Shown: positions 19,178-29,132, numbered from the stretch's first letter. The stretch is 64,000 nt of DNA from Arthrobacter sp. EPSL27 (GCF_001512305.1 NZ_LNUT01000004.1:1167392-1231391), one strand, 5' to 3'. The notes: generated from the letters alone by a model not told the origin. Translations and numbers: made by a program.

Positions 19178-19708
19178 ATGGCCGGCGCTCTGCGCAAGAC
19201 AATGATCTATCTTGGGCTCGCCGACGGCGACGAACACTATGAGTCCGAGCACCAAACATCGCACAAGGACGAGGACGATTCCATGGAGCATGACCGCGAG
19301 GAGCGCCGTGCACCGGCGCCTGTCCGCGAGGCCCCCAAGGAAGAGCCCTCCGCCGCTGAAGAGGAATACCGCGCACCTGTGACACCCATCAAGCGAGCGG
19401 CCTCGAGCCGCGACGAGCAGACCGGACTCCGCCAGATCACCACGATCCACCCGCGGTCCTACAACGATGCCAAGCTCATCGGCGAGAGCTTCCGTGACGG
19501 CATCCCCGTCATCATGAACGTCACCGACATGGGCGAGGCGGACGCCAAGCGGCTGGTCGACTTCTCCGCCGGGCTGGTCTTCGGACTGCGCGGGAGCATC
19601 GAACGCGTGACGAACAAGGTCTTCCTGCTCTCGCCGTCGTACGTCGAAGTCATTGGCGATGACAAGAAAGCCAGCGAGACAACGGCAAGCTTCTTCAACC
19701 AGAGCTAG
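19178..19708 (+). CDS. sepF: Cell division protein SepF
   Basis: SepF binds the FtsZ C-terminus and tethers the Z-ring to the membrane, replacing FtsA in Actinobacteria. The 176-residue protein starts with an amphipathic membrane-targeting helix ([14 protein letters not shown]). An acidic, charged linker (about 20-85) follows, then the SepF core ([38 protein letters not shown]). The ATG has AGGAG 7 bp upstream. No ftsA is present in the cluster, which is normal for the phylum. Confidence 0.95.
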   Translation: MAGALRKTMIYLGLADGDEHYESEHQTSHKDEDDSMEHDREERRAPAPVREAPKEEPSAAEEEYRAPVTPIKRAASSRDEQTGLRQITTIHPRSYNDAKLIGESFRDGIPVIMNVTDMGEADAKRLVDFSAGLVFGLRGSIERVTNKVFLLSPSYVEVIGDDKKASETTASFFNQS

Positions 19709-19771
19709 GCCGGGATTTTTTCCGGGATGCCAGGCAGGGACACCCTGCCTGGCATCACTGCTGAATTATCC

Positions 19772-19786
19772 GTGTTGAAATAGAGG
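19772..19786 (+). promoter_or_regulatory. GTGTTGAAATAGAGG motif upstream of yggT
   Basis: This 15-bp word lies 60 bp upstream of the yggT start and recurs, with one mismatch, at 20212-20226 upstream of divIVA. Its role is unknown; it may be a promoter element or regulator site shared by the two polar-growth genes. Confidence 0.45.
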
Positions 19787-19845
19787 CGTAACCATCAAGA
19801 GGACACTGCGGTATCCGGAATGAACATGGAGATATGAGTTAACTC

Positions 19846-20154
19846 ATGGGAATTGTTTTCGGACTCGTCTATATCGCCCTGCTGCTGTTCCTGGTTGCCC
19901 TCATCATCCGCCTGGTCTTTGACTGGGTGCAGATGTTCGCACGGAGCTGGCGGCCGCGCGGCGTGGCGCTGGTCACCGCCCACACCGTGTATTCGGTCAC
20001 AGACAAGCCCATCAACCTGCTGCGGCGGCTCATTCCGCCGCTGCGGCTGGGGGGCATCTCCCTGGACCTCGGCTTCCTGCTGCTGTTTGTGGCAGTAACG
20101 ATCGCCATGTCAGTCGCCAAGTTCATGGTGCTCTCCCAGCCGATCACGGCGTAA
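19846..20154 (+). CDS. YggT-family membrane protein
   Basis: This 102-residue integral membrane protein has two hydrophobic segments (about 2-22 and 75-97) separated by a loop with the family pattern VTDKPINLLRRLIPP. YggT proteins are found between sepF and divIVA in many Gram-positive bacteria and are thought to take part in division or osmotic adaptation, with no defined mechanism. ATG start. A possible promoter motif lies 60 bp upstream, so it may be transcribed separately from sepF. Confidence 0.85.
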   Translation: MGIVFGLVYIALLLFLVALIIRLVFDWVQMFARSWRPRGVALVTAHTVYSVTDKPINLLRRLIPPLRLGGISLDLGFLLLFVAVTIAMSVAKFMVLSQPITA

Positions 20155-20200
20155 CCAGGCAGCGGACAGTGTCCGCCGCCGCACAGATAGAAACTCCGGT

Positions 20201-20250
20201 TTGACACTGCGGTGTTGAATTAGAGGAACCAGACCATATTTAGGTACCGT
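20201..20250 (+). promoter_or_regulatory. divIVA promoter region
   Basis: TTGACA (20201-20206) is followed by the GTGTTGAATTAGAGG word (20212-20226) also seen upstream of yggT. One possible pair is TTGAAT (20215-20220) with TATTTA (20237-20242), 16 bp apart. The region is AT-rich and lies 50-100 bp upstream of divIVA. The true hexamers are uncertain. Confidence 0.45.
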
Positions 20251-20302
20251 AGTTTTGACGGCCGGAAGGCCTACTGACTAACTAGACCAACGAGGTGACC
20301 AG

Positions 20303-20992
20303 ATGGCTTTGACGCCAGAAGACGTTGTCAACAAGCGCTTTCAGCCGACCAAGTTCCGCGAAGGCTACGACCAGGACGAAGTTGATGACTTCCTGGACGA
20401 GATCGTCGTCGAACTTCGACGCCTGAACCAGGAGAACGACGAGCTGCGCAAGAAGCTCGCCGAATCCGGCGCCGGCACGCCTGCCAGCTCCGCCGCCGCG
20501 GCCCCGGTCGTGGAAAAGGTTCCGGCACCCGTCAAGGCCGAGAAGGAAGACCGCGCCAAGGCCGAAGCCGAGGCGAAGGCCGCTGAGGAAGCCAAGGCCG
20601 CCGAGGCTGCGAAGAAGAAGGAAGCCGAGCTGGCAGCAGCCGCCCCGGCACGCGCCGCCGCGACCCCCTCCGCCGAGTCGGCTGCAGGCCTGCTCGCCAT
20701 GGCGCAGCAGATGCACGACAAGCACGTCGCCGACGGCGAGCAGCAGCGCGACAAGATCATCGCCGAAGCGCAGATCGAAGCCAGCAGCCTCGTCAACGAT
20801 GCGCAGGAGAAGTCCCGCAAGATCCTCGGCGCCCTCGAGCAGCAGCGCTCCGTCCTGGAACGCAAGGTGGAGCAGCTCCGCGGCTTCGAACGCGACTACC
20901 GCTCACGCCTGAAGGCCTACATCGAAGGCCAGCTGCGTGACCTGGACGCCCGTGGCTCCGTGGCAGCCCCTGAGGTCGAAGCGAACAGCTAA
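20303..20992 (+). CDS. divIVA: Polar growth and septum protein DivIVA/Wag31
   Basis: DivIVA binds curved membranes at poles and septa and organises apical wall growth in Actinobacteria. The 229-residue protein begins with the conserved membrane-binding region MALTPEDVVNKRFQPTKFRE and the first coiled coil (DEVDDFLDEIVVELRRLNQE). An Ala/Lys/Glu-rich linker (about 55-130) precedes a second coiled coil (about 130-210). The ATG is preceded by GAGGTGA. It is followed by a strong terminator, which closes the cluster. Confidence 0.95.
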   Translation: MALTPEDVVNKRFQPTKFREGYDQDEVDDFLDEIVVELRRLNQENDELRKKLAESGAGTPASSAAAAPVVEKVPAPVKAEKEDRAKAEAEAKAAEEAKAAEAAKKKEAELAAAAPARAAATPSAESAAGLLAMAQQMHDKHVADGEQQRDKIIAEAQIEASSLVNDAQEKSRKILGALEQQRSVLERKVEQLRGFERDYRSRLKAYIEGQLRDLDARGSVAAPEVEANS

Positions 20993-21011
20993 GCCCCAAA
21001 GCAAGTATTCT

Positions 21012-21050
21012 GAAAGCCGGTGGCTGAGGATTCCTCGGCCGCCGGCTTTC
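21012..21050 (+). terminator. Terminator after divIVA
   Basis: GAAAGCCGG at 21012-21020 pairs with CCGGCTTTC at 21042-21050. Inner pairing of TGAGG with CCTCG extends the stem with minor mismatches. It lies 20 bp after the divIVA stop and ends the division gene cluster. Confidence 0.85.
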
Positions 21051-21132
21051 GGCATTAACCGCAGGTTCCGCCGGCGGCCGCGCCCAAGCATCCAGCCCCC
21101 AGTGCCCGCACTGGCCCGTGAACGAAAGCCTT

Positions 21133-21717
21133 ATGACTGACGCACCCTCACCCGACGCCGCCCGGCCCGCCGGGTCCGCCGAGTCGGCCCCCCTGACGCC
21201 CCGGCCGAAGCGGTCCCTGCTGCTCTCCTTGTTCTTCGGCCTGGCCGTGTTCGCCTACACCTTCGACCAGCTCACCAAGCTGTGGGTGACCGCCACCATG
21301 ACCGAAGGGGAGCGGATCCCCGTGCTGCCCCCGCTGCTGCACTGGTATTACATCCGCAACTCCGGCGCCGCCTTCTCCATTGGCGAGAACGTCACCTGGG
21401 TGTTCACCATCATCATGGCCGCCGTCTCGATCGCGATCCTGCTGCAGCTGCGCAAGCTCGGCTCGGTCTGGTGGGCTCTGGCGCTGGGGCTGCTGCTCGG
21501 CGGTGCGCTGGGCAACCTCACCGACCGGCTCTTCCGCGAACCGTCCTTCGCCATGGGACACGTGGTGGACTTCATCCAGCTGCCCAACTTCGCCATCTTC
21601 AACATTGCGGACTCGGCCGTCGTGTCCTCCGTCGTGATCATCTGCCTGCTGACGCTGCGCGGCATTGCCCTGGACGGCTCGCACCTGACGAAGGAGCCGG
21701 TGAAGCATGACTCCTGA
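21133..21717 (+). CDS. lspA: Lipoprotein signal peptidase LspA
   Basis: LspA is the membrane aspartyl protease that removes signal peptides from diacylglyceryl-prolipoproteins. From ATG 21133 it is 194 residues with four transmembrane segments. The catalytic aspartates lie in GNLTDR (Asp131) and FNIADS (Asp160), and [12 protein letters not shown] is the conserved substrate-side motif. A GTG at 21118 would add five residues and cannot be excluded. The hydrophilic N-terminus of about 27 residues is longer than in enterobacteria. It overlaps the next gene by 11 bp. Confidence 0.93.
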   Translation: MTDAPSPDAARPAGSAESAPLTPRPKRSLLLSLFFGLAVFAYTFDQLTKLWVTATMTEGERIPVLPPLLHWYYIRNSGAAFSIGENVTWVFTIIMAAVSIAILLQLRKLGSVWWALALGLLLGGALGNLTDRLFREPSFAMGHVVDFIQLPNFAIFNIADSAVVSSVVIICLLTLRGIALDGSHLTKEPVKHDS

Positions 21718-22675
21718 GGACAGCACGCTGGACAGCACGACTGGCGGCACGCCGGACAGTTTTGTGGTGCCGGAGGAACTCGCGGGCACCCGGGTGGACG
21801 CGGGGCTGGCCAAGCTCATGGGCGTTTCCCGTTCCCAGGCCGCCACGCTGATCGCCGAAGGCAACGTCAGCAGCAACGGCAAAGCCGTGGGGAAGTCGCT
21901 CAAGCTTGTCCCCGGCGCCGTGCTCGACGTCGTTGTCCCGGTCCGCCGGGACCCCCTGGAAGTTGTGGAGGAAGTAGTGGAAGGCCTGAATATCCTGCTG
22001 GACGATGACGACTTCGTTGTCATCGACAAGCCCGTCGGTGTGGCCGCGCATCCCTCGCCCGGCTGGGTGGGCCCCACGGTCGTGGGCGGCCTCGCCGGCC
22101 TCGGCTACCGGATCTCCACCTCCGGCTCGCCCGAGCGCGCGGGCATCGTCCACCGGCTCGACGTCGGCACCTCCGGGGTCATGGTGGTGGCCAAGACGGA
22201 GGAGGCCTACACGGCCCTCAAGCGCGCCTTCAAGGAGCGCACCGTGGACAAGGTCTACCACGCGGTGGTCCAGGGCCTGCCGGACCCGCTGGCGGGCACC
22301 ATCGACGCGCCGATCGGCCGCCACCCGGGCCACGACTGGCGGTTCGCGGTGATTGAGGACGGCCGGGACTCCATCACGCACTACGAGGTTCTTGAGGCGT
22401 TCGGGAAGGCCTCGCTGGTGGAGGTCCACCTTGAGACCGGCCGCACGCACCAGATCCGGGTCCACTTCTCGGCGCTGCGGCACCCGTGCGCCGGCGACCT
22501 GACCTACGGCGCCGACCCCCGGCTTGCCGCCACGCTGGGGCTCACCCGCCAGTGGCTGCACGCCCGGAAGCTGTCCTTCGCACACCCCCGGACCGGGGAG
22601 CCGGTCACCGTCACCAGCGAGTACCCGCAGGACCTCCGCTACGCGCTCGACGTGCTGGAGTCCGGGCAGGCCTGA
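21707..22675 (+). CDS. RluA/RluD-family 23S rRNA pseudouridine synthase
   Basis: This enzyme isomerises uridines to pseudouridine, probably in 23S rRNA helix 69 if orthologous to RluD. The 322-residue protein has an N-terminal S4 RNA-binding domain ([23 protein letters not shown]). The catalytic domain has HRLDVGTSG (nucleophile Asp152) and the later GRTHQIRVH motif. AAGGAG lies 10 bp before the ATG, inside lspA. The lspA-rluD pairing is common in Gram-positive bacteria. Confidence 0.92.
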   Translation: MTPEDSTLDSTTGGTPDSFVVPEELAGTRVDAGLAKLMGVSRSQAATLIAEGNVSSNGKAVGKSLKLVPGAVLDVVVPVRRDPLEVVEEVVEGLNILLDDDDFVVIDKPVGVAAHPSPGWVGPTVVGGLAGLGYRISTSGSPERAGIVHRLDVGTSGVMVVAKTEEAYTALKRAFKERTVDKVYHAVVQGLPDPLAGTIDAPIGRHPGHDWRFAVIEDGRDSITHYEVLEAFGKASLVEVHLETGRTHQIRVHFSALRHPCAGDLTYGADPRLAATLGLTRQWLHARKLSFAHPRTGEPVTVTSEYPQDLRYALDVLESGQA

Positions 22676-22705
22676 TCTGTCGGTGCGCGGCACTAGAATG
22701 GTTCG

Positions 22706-25700
22706 GTGACTTCCAGCAACGCATCGTTCGTGCATCTCCACAACCACACCGAGTACTCCATGTTGGACGGCGCCGCCCGGCTGGGGGAGCTGTTCGACGA
22801 AACGGAGCGCCTGGGCATGCCGGCCCTGGCCACCACGGACCACGGGTACCTCTTCGGGGCCTTCGACTTCTGGAAGCGGGCCACCGACAAGGGGATCAAG
22901 CCCATCATCGGCGTCGAGGCCTATGTCACCCCCGGCACGGCCCGCGGGGACAAGACCCGCGTCCGCTGGGGCGAGGAGAGCCAGCGCAAGGACGACATCT
23001 CCGGCGGCGGCTCGTACACCCATATGACGCTGCTGAGCTACAACAACGTGGGCATGCGGAACCTGTTCCGGGCCTCCTCGATCGCGTCGCTGGACTCGGT
23101 CTTCGGCAAATGGCCCCGGCTAGACCGGGAACTGCTCAACACCTACTCGGAGGGGCTCATCGCCACCACCGGCTGCCCGTCCGGCGAAGTCCAGACCAGG
23201 CTGCGGCTGGGGCAGTACCGGGAGGCCCTGGAGGCGGCCGCCGAGTTCCGGGACATCTTCGGCGCCGAAAACTACTTCTGCGAACTCATGGACCACGGCC
23301 TGGACATTGAGCGGCGCGTCACCGGCGACCTGCTGCGCCTGGCCAAGGAACTGAACCTGCCCCTGGTGGCCACCAACGACCTCCACTACACCCACGAGCA
23401 CGACGCCAAGGCCCACGAGGCCCTGCTGGCCATCCAGTCCGGCTCCACGCTGCTGGAGCCGACCTATGACAACGGCGGCTCCCGCTTCGCCTTCTCCGGC
23501 AGCGGCTACTACCTGAAGTCCCCGCAGGAGATGCGCGAGCTCTTCCGCGACCACCCCGACGCCTGCGACAACACGCTCCTGATCGCCGAACGCTGCGAAG
23601 TCTCCTTCAACACCGGCGCCAACTACATGCCCCGGTTCCCCTGCCCGGAGGGGGAGGACGAGACGTCCTGGCTGGTCAAGGAAGTCGACAAGGGCCTCCG
23701 CTACCGCTATCCCCAGGGCATCCCGGACAAGGTGCGCACCCAGGCCGACTACGAACTCGGCGTCATCAACTCCATGGGGTTCCCGGGCTACTTCCTGGTG
23801 GTGGCCGACTTCATCAACTGGGCCAAGAACAACGGCATCCGGGTGGGTCCCGGACGAGGCTCGGGCGCCGGCTCCATGGTGGCGTACGCCATGCGCATCA
23901 CCGACCTCGACCCGCTGCACCACGGCCTGATCTTCGAGCGCTTCCTCAACCCGGACCGTGTGTCCATGCCCGACTTCGACGTCGACTTCGATGACCGGCG
24001 CCGGTCCGAGGTAATCGACTACGTCACGCGCAAGTACGGCGACGAACGCGTGGCCATGATCGTCACCTACGGCACCATCAAGACCAAGCAGGCGCTGAAA
24101 GACTCCTCCCGCGTGCTGGGCTATCCGTTCAGCATGGGCGAACAGCTCACCAAGGCCCTGCCGCCGGCCGTGATGGCCAAGGACATCCCGCTGGCGGACA
24201 TCCAGAACAAGGACTCCAAGCGCTACAGCGAGGCCGCCGACTTCCGGCAGCTGATCGCCACCGACCCGGAAGCCGCGAAGGTCTTTGAAACAGCCCTCGG
24301 CATTGAGGGCCTGAAGCGCCAGTGGGGTGTCCACGCGGCCGGCGTCATCATGTCCTCGGACCCCATCATCGACGTCATCCCGATCATGCGCCGCTTCCAG
24401 GACGGCCAGGTCATCACGCAGTTCGACTACCCGACGTCCGAGGGCCTCGGCCTGATCAAGATGGACTTCCTGGGCCTGCGGAACCTGACCATCATCTCCG
24501 ACGCCCTGGAGAACATTAAGATGAACCGCGGCGTGGACCTGGACCTGGAGTCCCTGGCCCTCGACGACGCCGCCTCGTACGAGCTGCTGGCCCGCGGCGA
24601 CACCCTTGGTGTGTTCCAGCTCGACGGCGGGCCCATGCGGTCGCTCCTGAAGCTCATGAAGCCTGACAACTTCGAGGACATCTCCGCCGTCCTGGCCCTG
24701 TACCGGCCCGGCCCGATGGGCGCCAACGCCCACACCGACTACGCGCTGCGCAAGAACGGCATCCAGGAAGTCATCCCGATCCACCCGGAACTCGAGGAAC
24801 CGCTGGCCGAGATCCTCGGCGGCACCTACGGCCTGATCGTGTACCAGGAGCAGGTTATGGCGGTGGCGCAGAAGCTCGCCGGCTACACCTTGGGCCAGGC
24901 CGACATCCTGCGCCGTGCCATGGGCAAGAAGAAGAAATCCGAGCTGGACAAGCAGTTCGCCGGCTTCTCCCAGGGCATGCAGGACAACGGCTACTCCATT
25001 GAGGCGGTCAAGACCCTCTGGGACATCCTGCTGCCGTTCTCCGACTACGCCTTCAACAAGGCGCACTCGGCCGCCTACGGCGTGATCTCGTACTGGACCG
25101 CCTACCTCAAGGCCCACTACGCCCCGGAGTACATGGCGGCCCTGCTCACCAGCGTCGGCGACGACAAGGACAAGTCGGCGATCTACCTCAACGAATGCCG
25201 CCGCATGGGCATCACGGTGCTGCCGCCGGACGTCAACGAGTCCGCGCTGAACTTCACCCCGGTGGGCAATGACATCCGCTTCGGCATGGGTGCCATCCGC
25301 AACGTCGGCGTGAACGCCGTCGAAGCCATGGTGGCCGCACGCGAGAAGGAAGGCGCGTACACGTCCTTCAAGGACTACCTGATGAAGGTCCCGGCCGTCG
25401 TCTGCAACAAGCGCACCATCGAGTCCCTCATCAAGGCCGGCGCCTTCGACTCGCTGAACCACCACCGGCGCGCCCTCGCCATGATCCACGAAGAAGCGAT
25501 CGACTCCGTCATCACCCTCAAGCGCAACGAGGCGATCGGCCAGTTCGATCTCTTCGCCGGGTTCGACGAGGAGGAATCCCAGGCGTCGCTGAGCATCGAA
25601 ATCCCGGACCTTCCCGAATGGGAGAAGAAGGACAAGCTCTCCTTCGAACGGGACATGCTGGGGCTCTACGTCTCGGACCACCCCCTCCAGGGCCTCGAGG

Positions 25701-26263
25701 GGCTGCTGAGCCAGCACGCCGACCAGTCCATCACGTCCCTGATCGCCGAGGACGGCCCGCACGACGGCGCCATTGTCACCATCGCCGGCATGATCACCTC
25801 GCTCAGCCGCCGGATCGCCAAAGCCAGCGGCAACGCCTACGCCCGCGCGGAAATCGAAGACCTGGGCGGATCAGTCGAGGTCATGTTCTTCGGGCAGGTC
25901 TACGGCCCCATCGCCTCCGTGCTCGCGGAGGACCTGATCGTTGTGGTCAAGGGCCGGCTGCAGCGCCGCGACGACGGCGCCGTGGCCCTGAACTGCATGG
26001 AACTGTCCGTTCCGGACCTCAGCGAGGGCCTGAGCGGCCCGCTGGTGATCACCATGGCCACGCACAAGGCCACCGAGGCCGTGGTGACCGAACTCGGCGA
26101 CGTGCTCCGGACCCACCGCGGCAAGTCCGAGGTGCGCCTGCACCTGCAGGGCGACTCCCGGGTGGAGGTCATGGGACTGCCCGTGCATCTGCGGGTCAAC
26201 CCCAGCCCATCGCTGTTCGGTGACCTGAAGGTCCTCCTCGGCCCCACCTGCCTGGACAACTGA
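22706..26263 (+). CDS. dnaE: DNA polymerase III alpha subunit DnaE1
   Basis: This is the replicative DNA polymerase catalytic subunit (1185 residues). It starts with a PHP domain whose metal-binding motifs look intact (HLHNHTEYS at 10-18, then TTDHG), as in actinobacterial DnaE1, where PHP provides proofreading. The polymerase palm has PDFDVDFDD with catalytic Asp425 and Asp427, preceded by GPGRGSGAGSMVAYA. Near the C-terminus are a helix-hairpin-helix region and an OB fold (about residues 1010-1100). GTG start, 30 bp after the pseudouridine synthase gene. Confidence 0.97.
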   Translation: MTSSNASFVHLHNHTEYSMLDGAARLGELFDETERLGMPALATTDHGYLFGAFDFWKRATDKGIKPIIGVEAYVTPGTARGDKTRVRWGEESQRKDDISGGGSYTHMTLLSYNNVGMRNLFRASSIASLDSVFGKWPRLDRELLNTYSEGLIATTGCPSGEVQTRLRLGQYREALEAAAEFRDIFGAENYFCELMDHGLDIERRVTGDLLRLAKELNLPLVATNDLHYTHEHDAKAHEALLAIQSGSTLLEPTYDNGGSRFAFSGSGYYLKSPQEMRELFRDHPDACDNTLLIAERCEVSFNTGANYMPRFPCPEGEDETSWLVKEVDKGLRYRYPQGIPDKVRTQADYELGVINSMGFPGYFLVVADFINWAKNNGIRVGPGRGSGAGSMVAYAMRITDLDPLHHGLIFERFLNPDRVSMPDFDVDFDDRRRSEVIDYVTRKYGDERVAMIVTYGTIKTKQALKDSSRVLGYPFSMGEQLTKALPPAVMAKDIPLADIQNKDSKRYSEAADFRQLIATDPEAAKVFETALGIEGLKRQWGVHAAGVIMSSDPIIDVIPIMRRFQDGQVITQFDYPTSEGLGLIKMDFLGLRNLTIISDALENIKMNRGVDLDLESLALDDAASYELLARGDTLGVFQLDGGPMRSLLKLMKPDNFEDISAVLALYRPGPMGANAHTDYALRKNGIQEVIPIHPELEEPLAEILGGTYGLIVYQEQVMAVAQKLAGYTLGQADILRRAMGKKKKSELDKQFAGFSQGMQDNGYSIEAVKTLWDILLPFSDYAFNKAHSAAYGVISYWTAYLKAHYAPEYMAALLTSVGDDKDKSAIYLNECRRMGITVLPPDVNESALNFTPVGNDIRFGMGAIRNVGVNAVEAMVAAREKEGAYTSFKDYLMKVPAVVCNKRTIESLIKAGAFDSLNHHRRALAMIHEEAIDSVITLKRNEAIGQFDLFAGFDEEESQASLSIEIPDLPEWEKKDKLSFERDMLGLYVSDHPLQGLEGLLSQHADQSITSLIAEDGPHDGAIVTIAGMITSLSRRIAKASGNAYARAEIEDLGGSVEVMFFGQVYGPIASVLAEDLIVVVKGRLQRRDDGAVALNCMELSVPDLSEGLSGPLVITMATHKATEAVVTELGDVLRTHRGKSEVRLHLQGDSRVEVMGLPVHLRVNPSPSLFGDLKVLLGPTCLDN

Positions 26264-26282
26264 CCCCGCGAGGGGGAGCGGC

Positions 26283-26783
26283 TCAGATCTCGTAGTCGAG
26301 GGGTGCGGGCTGGCCGTAGGAGCCGGCGTGGTAGAGCAGGGGAGCGCCGTCGGGGCCCACCTCGCCTTCCACGACCTCCACCACCACGACGGCGTTGTTC
26401 TCGAACGAGAGCCGCATCTGGACCTTGCCGATCAGCCAGCCGGCCACGTCTTTGAGGATCGGCACGTCGTGGGACCCCAGGGCCCAGTGGTCGCCCTCGA
26501 ACCGGTCGCGGGTCCGCGCGAAGCGGTCGGCCAGTGCCTGGTTCTCCAGCCCCAGCATGTGCACGCCGATGTACGTGGTGTTGGCCACGGCCGGCCAGGA
26601 GCTGGAAGTGCGGGCCATGTTGAAGGTGAACCGCGGCGGCTTCGCTGACAGCGAGGCCACGGATGTTGCGGTGAAACCGTAAGGGACACCGTTGTAGTTG
26701 GCGGTGATGATCGCCACTCCGGCCGCGTGCCGGCGGAACATCTCCCGGAAGGTCCCTTCGAAGGCTTGGTCCTCTGTGGCCAC
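26283..26783 (-). CDS. Flavin reductase-like domain protein (FMN-binding)
   Basis: This 166-residue protein has the flavin reductase fold (HpaC/ActVB type). An N-terminal FREMFRRHAAGVAIITAN leads to the FMN-contacting GFTATSVASLSAKPPRFTFN, and the HVLG-like pattern is represented by GVHMLGLENQALADRF. Such enzymes reduce FMN or FAD with NAD(P)H, often for a two-component monooxygenase. No partner monooxygenase is nearby, so the substrate system is unknown. It is convergent with dnaE, 19 bp apart. Confidence 0.82.
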   Translation of the reverse strand: MATEDQAFEGTFREMFRRHAAGVAIITANYNGVPYGFTATSVASLSAKPPRFTFNMARTSSSWPAVANTTYIGVHMLGLENQALADRFARTRDRFEGDHWALGSHDVPILKDVAGWLIGKVQMRLSFENNAVVVVEVVEGEVGPDGAPLLYHAGSYGQPAPLDYEI

Positions 26784-26986
26784 TGCGATCCAACTCCCTG
26801 CTGCCGGTGTGTGTTGCTTTTATCCTGCCAGCGTATTCCGCCTGCGGCGGCCGGCCGAATCCACGTGCCGCACACCGTCATGCGGACGGCTATGCGGGCC
26901 GTCCTTCGCGCCGACTCCTGCCGGCGCCCGGCGGCATGCCCGACGTCGTGTCCCAGGCAGGCACAAAGGTTGTTAAGGTTTGTGTC

Positions 26987-27601
26987 ATGACACAGCCAGC
27001 AGTACACGGCCAGTTCCGGCACGACACCCCGCAGGACGGCTCCCGGCCCCAGTGGCAGAACGGGGTCCTGCATCCCGGCCACTACGGCCACCGCGAAGCC
27101 GGGCTGGACGGGGCCACCGGCCTGCCGGCGACGCCTGCAGTGTCATGGCGGAAGGCGGCCGTCATTGCCGCCTCCGGCATTGTGGTGGGGCTGCTGTGGT
27201 GGATCCTGGCGCCGTCGGGCCTGAACCTGCTCTCAGGGAATCCGGACCTGCGCAGCGGCGGCAACACGGAAGGGTGGCTGCCGCGGGACCTTGTGCTCGC
27301 CGCCCTGTTCCTGCTCGCCGGCTGCATTTCCGGGGCAGTCGCCTCCGGCAACAAGCATTCCGAACCCTCCGGGCGGGACGTGCTCCTCGCCGTCGGCGCC
27401 GGGGTGCTGGGTACCCTTGCCGCCTGGGGGACCGGCGTGCTCTGCGGCCTGGTCTGGGGCACACCCGAGGACACCTCGGCCAGTGCCAGCATCGCCTTCT
27501 CACTCAGGTCCCTGGCCGTCCTCGCGATCTGGCCGGCTTCCACCGCGCTGGCGATCTTCCTGAACACGGTGTTCGCAACACCCCGGCCGGAGGCCGAATA
27601 A
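26987..27601 (+). CDS. Hypothetical integral membrane protein
   Basis: I do not recognise this gene as a named family. From ATG 26987 it is 204 residues: a polar N-terminus of about 50 residues, then four predicted transmembrane segments (about 55-75, 100-120, 132-155 and 175-195). Short polar loops include WILAPSGLNLLSGNP. The frame extends upstream, but GTTAAGGTTTGTGTC and the composition change favour ATG 26987. The stop codon sits in the first unit of a 15-bp tandem repeat. It lies between dnaE and hisD without obvious functional linkage. Confidence 0.6.
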   Translation: MTQPAVHGQFRHDTPQDGSRPQWQNGVLHPGHYGHREAGLDGATGLPATPAVSWRKAAVIAASGIVVGLLWWILAPSGLNLLSGNPDLRSGGNTEGWLPRDLVLAALFLLAGCISGAVASGNKHSEPSGRDVLLAVGAGVLGTLAAWGTGVLCGLVWGTPEDTSASASIAFSLRSLAVLAIWPASTALAIFLNTVFATPRPEAE

Positions 27602-27652
27602 ATACAGGCCGATTAAATACAGGCCGAACAAATACAGGCCGATTAAGTACAG
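27593..27652 (+). repeat. 15-bp tandem repeat, four copies
   Basis: Four units of consensus GCCGATTAAATACAG occupy 27593-27607, 27608-27622, 27623-27637 and 27638-27652, with one to three mismatches between units. The first unit includes the TAA stop of the upstream membrane protein gene; the rest is intergenic, ending about 77 bp before hisD. The unit is AT-rich compared with its surroundings. Confidence 0.93.
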
Positions 27653-27728
27653 GCAGAAGAACGGGCCGCGGAGCGGCCTGCGGAGTAACACGCGCGGGGC
27701 ACCCGCGGGCGGCACGTAAAATGGACGG

Positions 27729-29132
27729 GTGACCCCAACAGCTGACAGCACCGCATCCGCCGCCACCGCGTCCCCGGCTCCCGCCGGCGTGCACTTCCGC
27801 ACCGTCGACCTGCGCGGCCGGAGCCTGTCCCTCGCAGAACTCCGTGCCGCCGTGCCCCGGGCGCAGCCCGGCACCATGGCTGACGCCGAGCAGAAAGTCC
27901 TGGACATCATCGGGGCGGTCCGCGCCCGCGGCTTCGAGGCGCTCAGCGAACTGGCCCGGACCTTTGATGGCGTGGAGCAGGTGCACCCGAGGGTTCCCGC
28001 GGAAGCCCTGACGGCGGCCCTGGCAGGCCTCGACCCCGCCGTGCGGGCGGCACTCGAGGAGTCCATCCGGCGCGCCCGGCGCTTCGCCGACGCGCAGCGC
28101 CCGGCCGACACCGACGTCGAACTTGGTGACGGTGCCGTGGTCAGCCAGAACTGGGTGCCTGTGGCGCGCGTGGGCCTCTACGTTCCCGGCGGCCTGGCCG
28201 TCTACCCGTCCTCGGTGATCATGAACGTGGTCCCTGCCCTCGCCGCCGGCGTGGAGTCGATTGCGCTTGCCTCGCCGCCGCAGAAGGACTTCGGCGGGAT
28301 GCCGCACCCCACCATCCTGGCCGCAGCGTGCCTGCTGGGGATCGACGAGGTGTACGCGATCGGCGGCGCGCAGGCCATCGCTGCCTTTGCCTACGGCATC
28401 CCGGCAGCCTGGGACCACGCCGGGCTGGACCCGGTGGACGTCGTCACCGGCCCGGGGAACGTCTTTGTCGCGACGGCCAAACGCCTGGTCAAGGGCGTCG
28501 TCGGGATCGACTCCGAGGCGGGCACCACCGAAATTGCCATCCTGGCCGACGCCACCGCGCAGCCGCACCTGGTCGCCGCCGACCTGATTAGCCAGGCCGA
28601 GCACGACCCCAAGGCAGCGTCCGTGCTGATCACGGACTCCGAGGACCTCGCCGCCGCCGTCCGGACGGAACTGGACCGGCAGGCGGCCGCGACAAAGCAC
28701 GGCGGACGGGTCCGCGAAGCGCTGTCCGGACCGCAGTCGGGCGCCGTCATGGTGGATGACCTGGAGCAGGGCATCGCGGCCTGCAACGCCTACGCCGCGG
28801 AGCACCTGGAAATAATGACGGCGGGCGCCGCCGCGGTGGCGGGCAGGATCCGCAGCGCGGGTGCGATCTTCGTCGGGGACTACAGCCCGGTCAGCCTGGG
28901 CGACTACTGCGCCGGCTCCAACCACGTGCTCCCGACCAGCGGCACGGCGGCGTTTTCCTCCGGGCTGAACGTCACCACGTTCCTTCGCGCCATCCAGGTG
29001 GTCAACTACACCCGGGCCGCCCTGGAGGAGGTCAGCGGACACATCGTCAGCCTGTCCGGGGCAGAGGACCTGCCGGCCCACGGCGAGGCCGTCACCGCCC
29101 GCTTCTCCGGGGCCGCAGACCACAACATGTAG
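27729..29132 (+). CDS. hisD: Histidinol dehydrogenase HisD
   Basis: HisD catalyses the last two steps of histidine synthesis, L-histidinol to L-histidine with two NAD+. The 467-residue protein has the family motifs [45 protein letters not shown] and the catalytic Glu358-His359 in AAEHLEI. GTG start after AATGGACGG, a weak ribosome binding site. Other his genes are not in the window, so hisD is either isolated from the his operon or the rest lies elsewhere. The first about 15 residues are low-complexity and may not be conserved. Confidence 0.95.
   Translation: MTPTADSTASAATASPAPAGVHFRTVDLRGRSLSLAELRAAVPRAQPGTMADAEQKVLDIIGAVRARGFEALSELARTFDGVEQVHPRVPAEALTAALAGLDPAVRAALEESIRRARRFADAQRPADTDVELGDGAVVSQNWVPVARVGLYVPGGLAVYPSSVIMNVVPALAAGVESIALASPPQKDFGGMPHPTILAAACLLGIDEVYAIGGAQAIAAFAYGIPAAWDHAGLDPVDVVTGPGNVFVATAKRLVKGVVGIDSEAGTTEIAILADATAQPHLVAADLISQAEHDPKAASVLITDSEDLAAAVRTELDRQAAATKHGGRVREALSGPQSGAVMVDDLEQGIAACNAYAAEHLEIMTAGAAAVAGRIRSAGAIFVGDYSPVSLGDYCAGSNHVLPTSGTAAFSSGLNVTTFLRAIQVVNYTRAALEEVSGHIVSLSGAEDLPAHGEAVTARFSGAADHNM

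Noticed and set aside
23120..25762. 880-codon open frame antisense to dnaE
   Set aside because: Mirror of dnaE codons with no motif, no ribosome binding site and no family resemblance.
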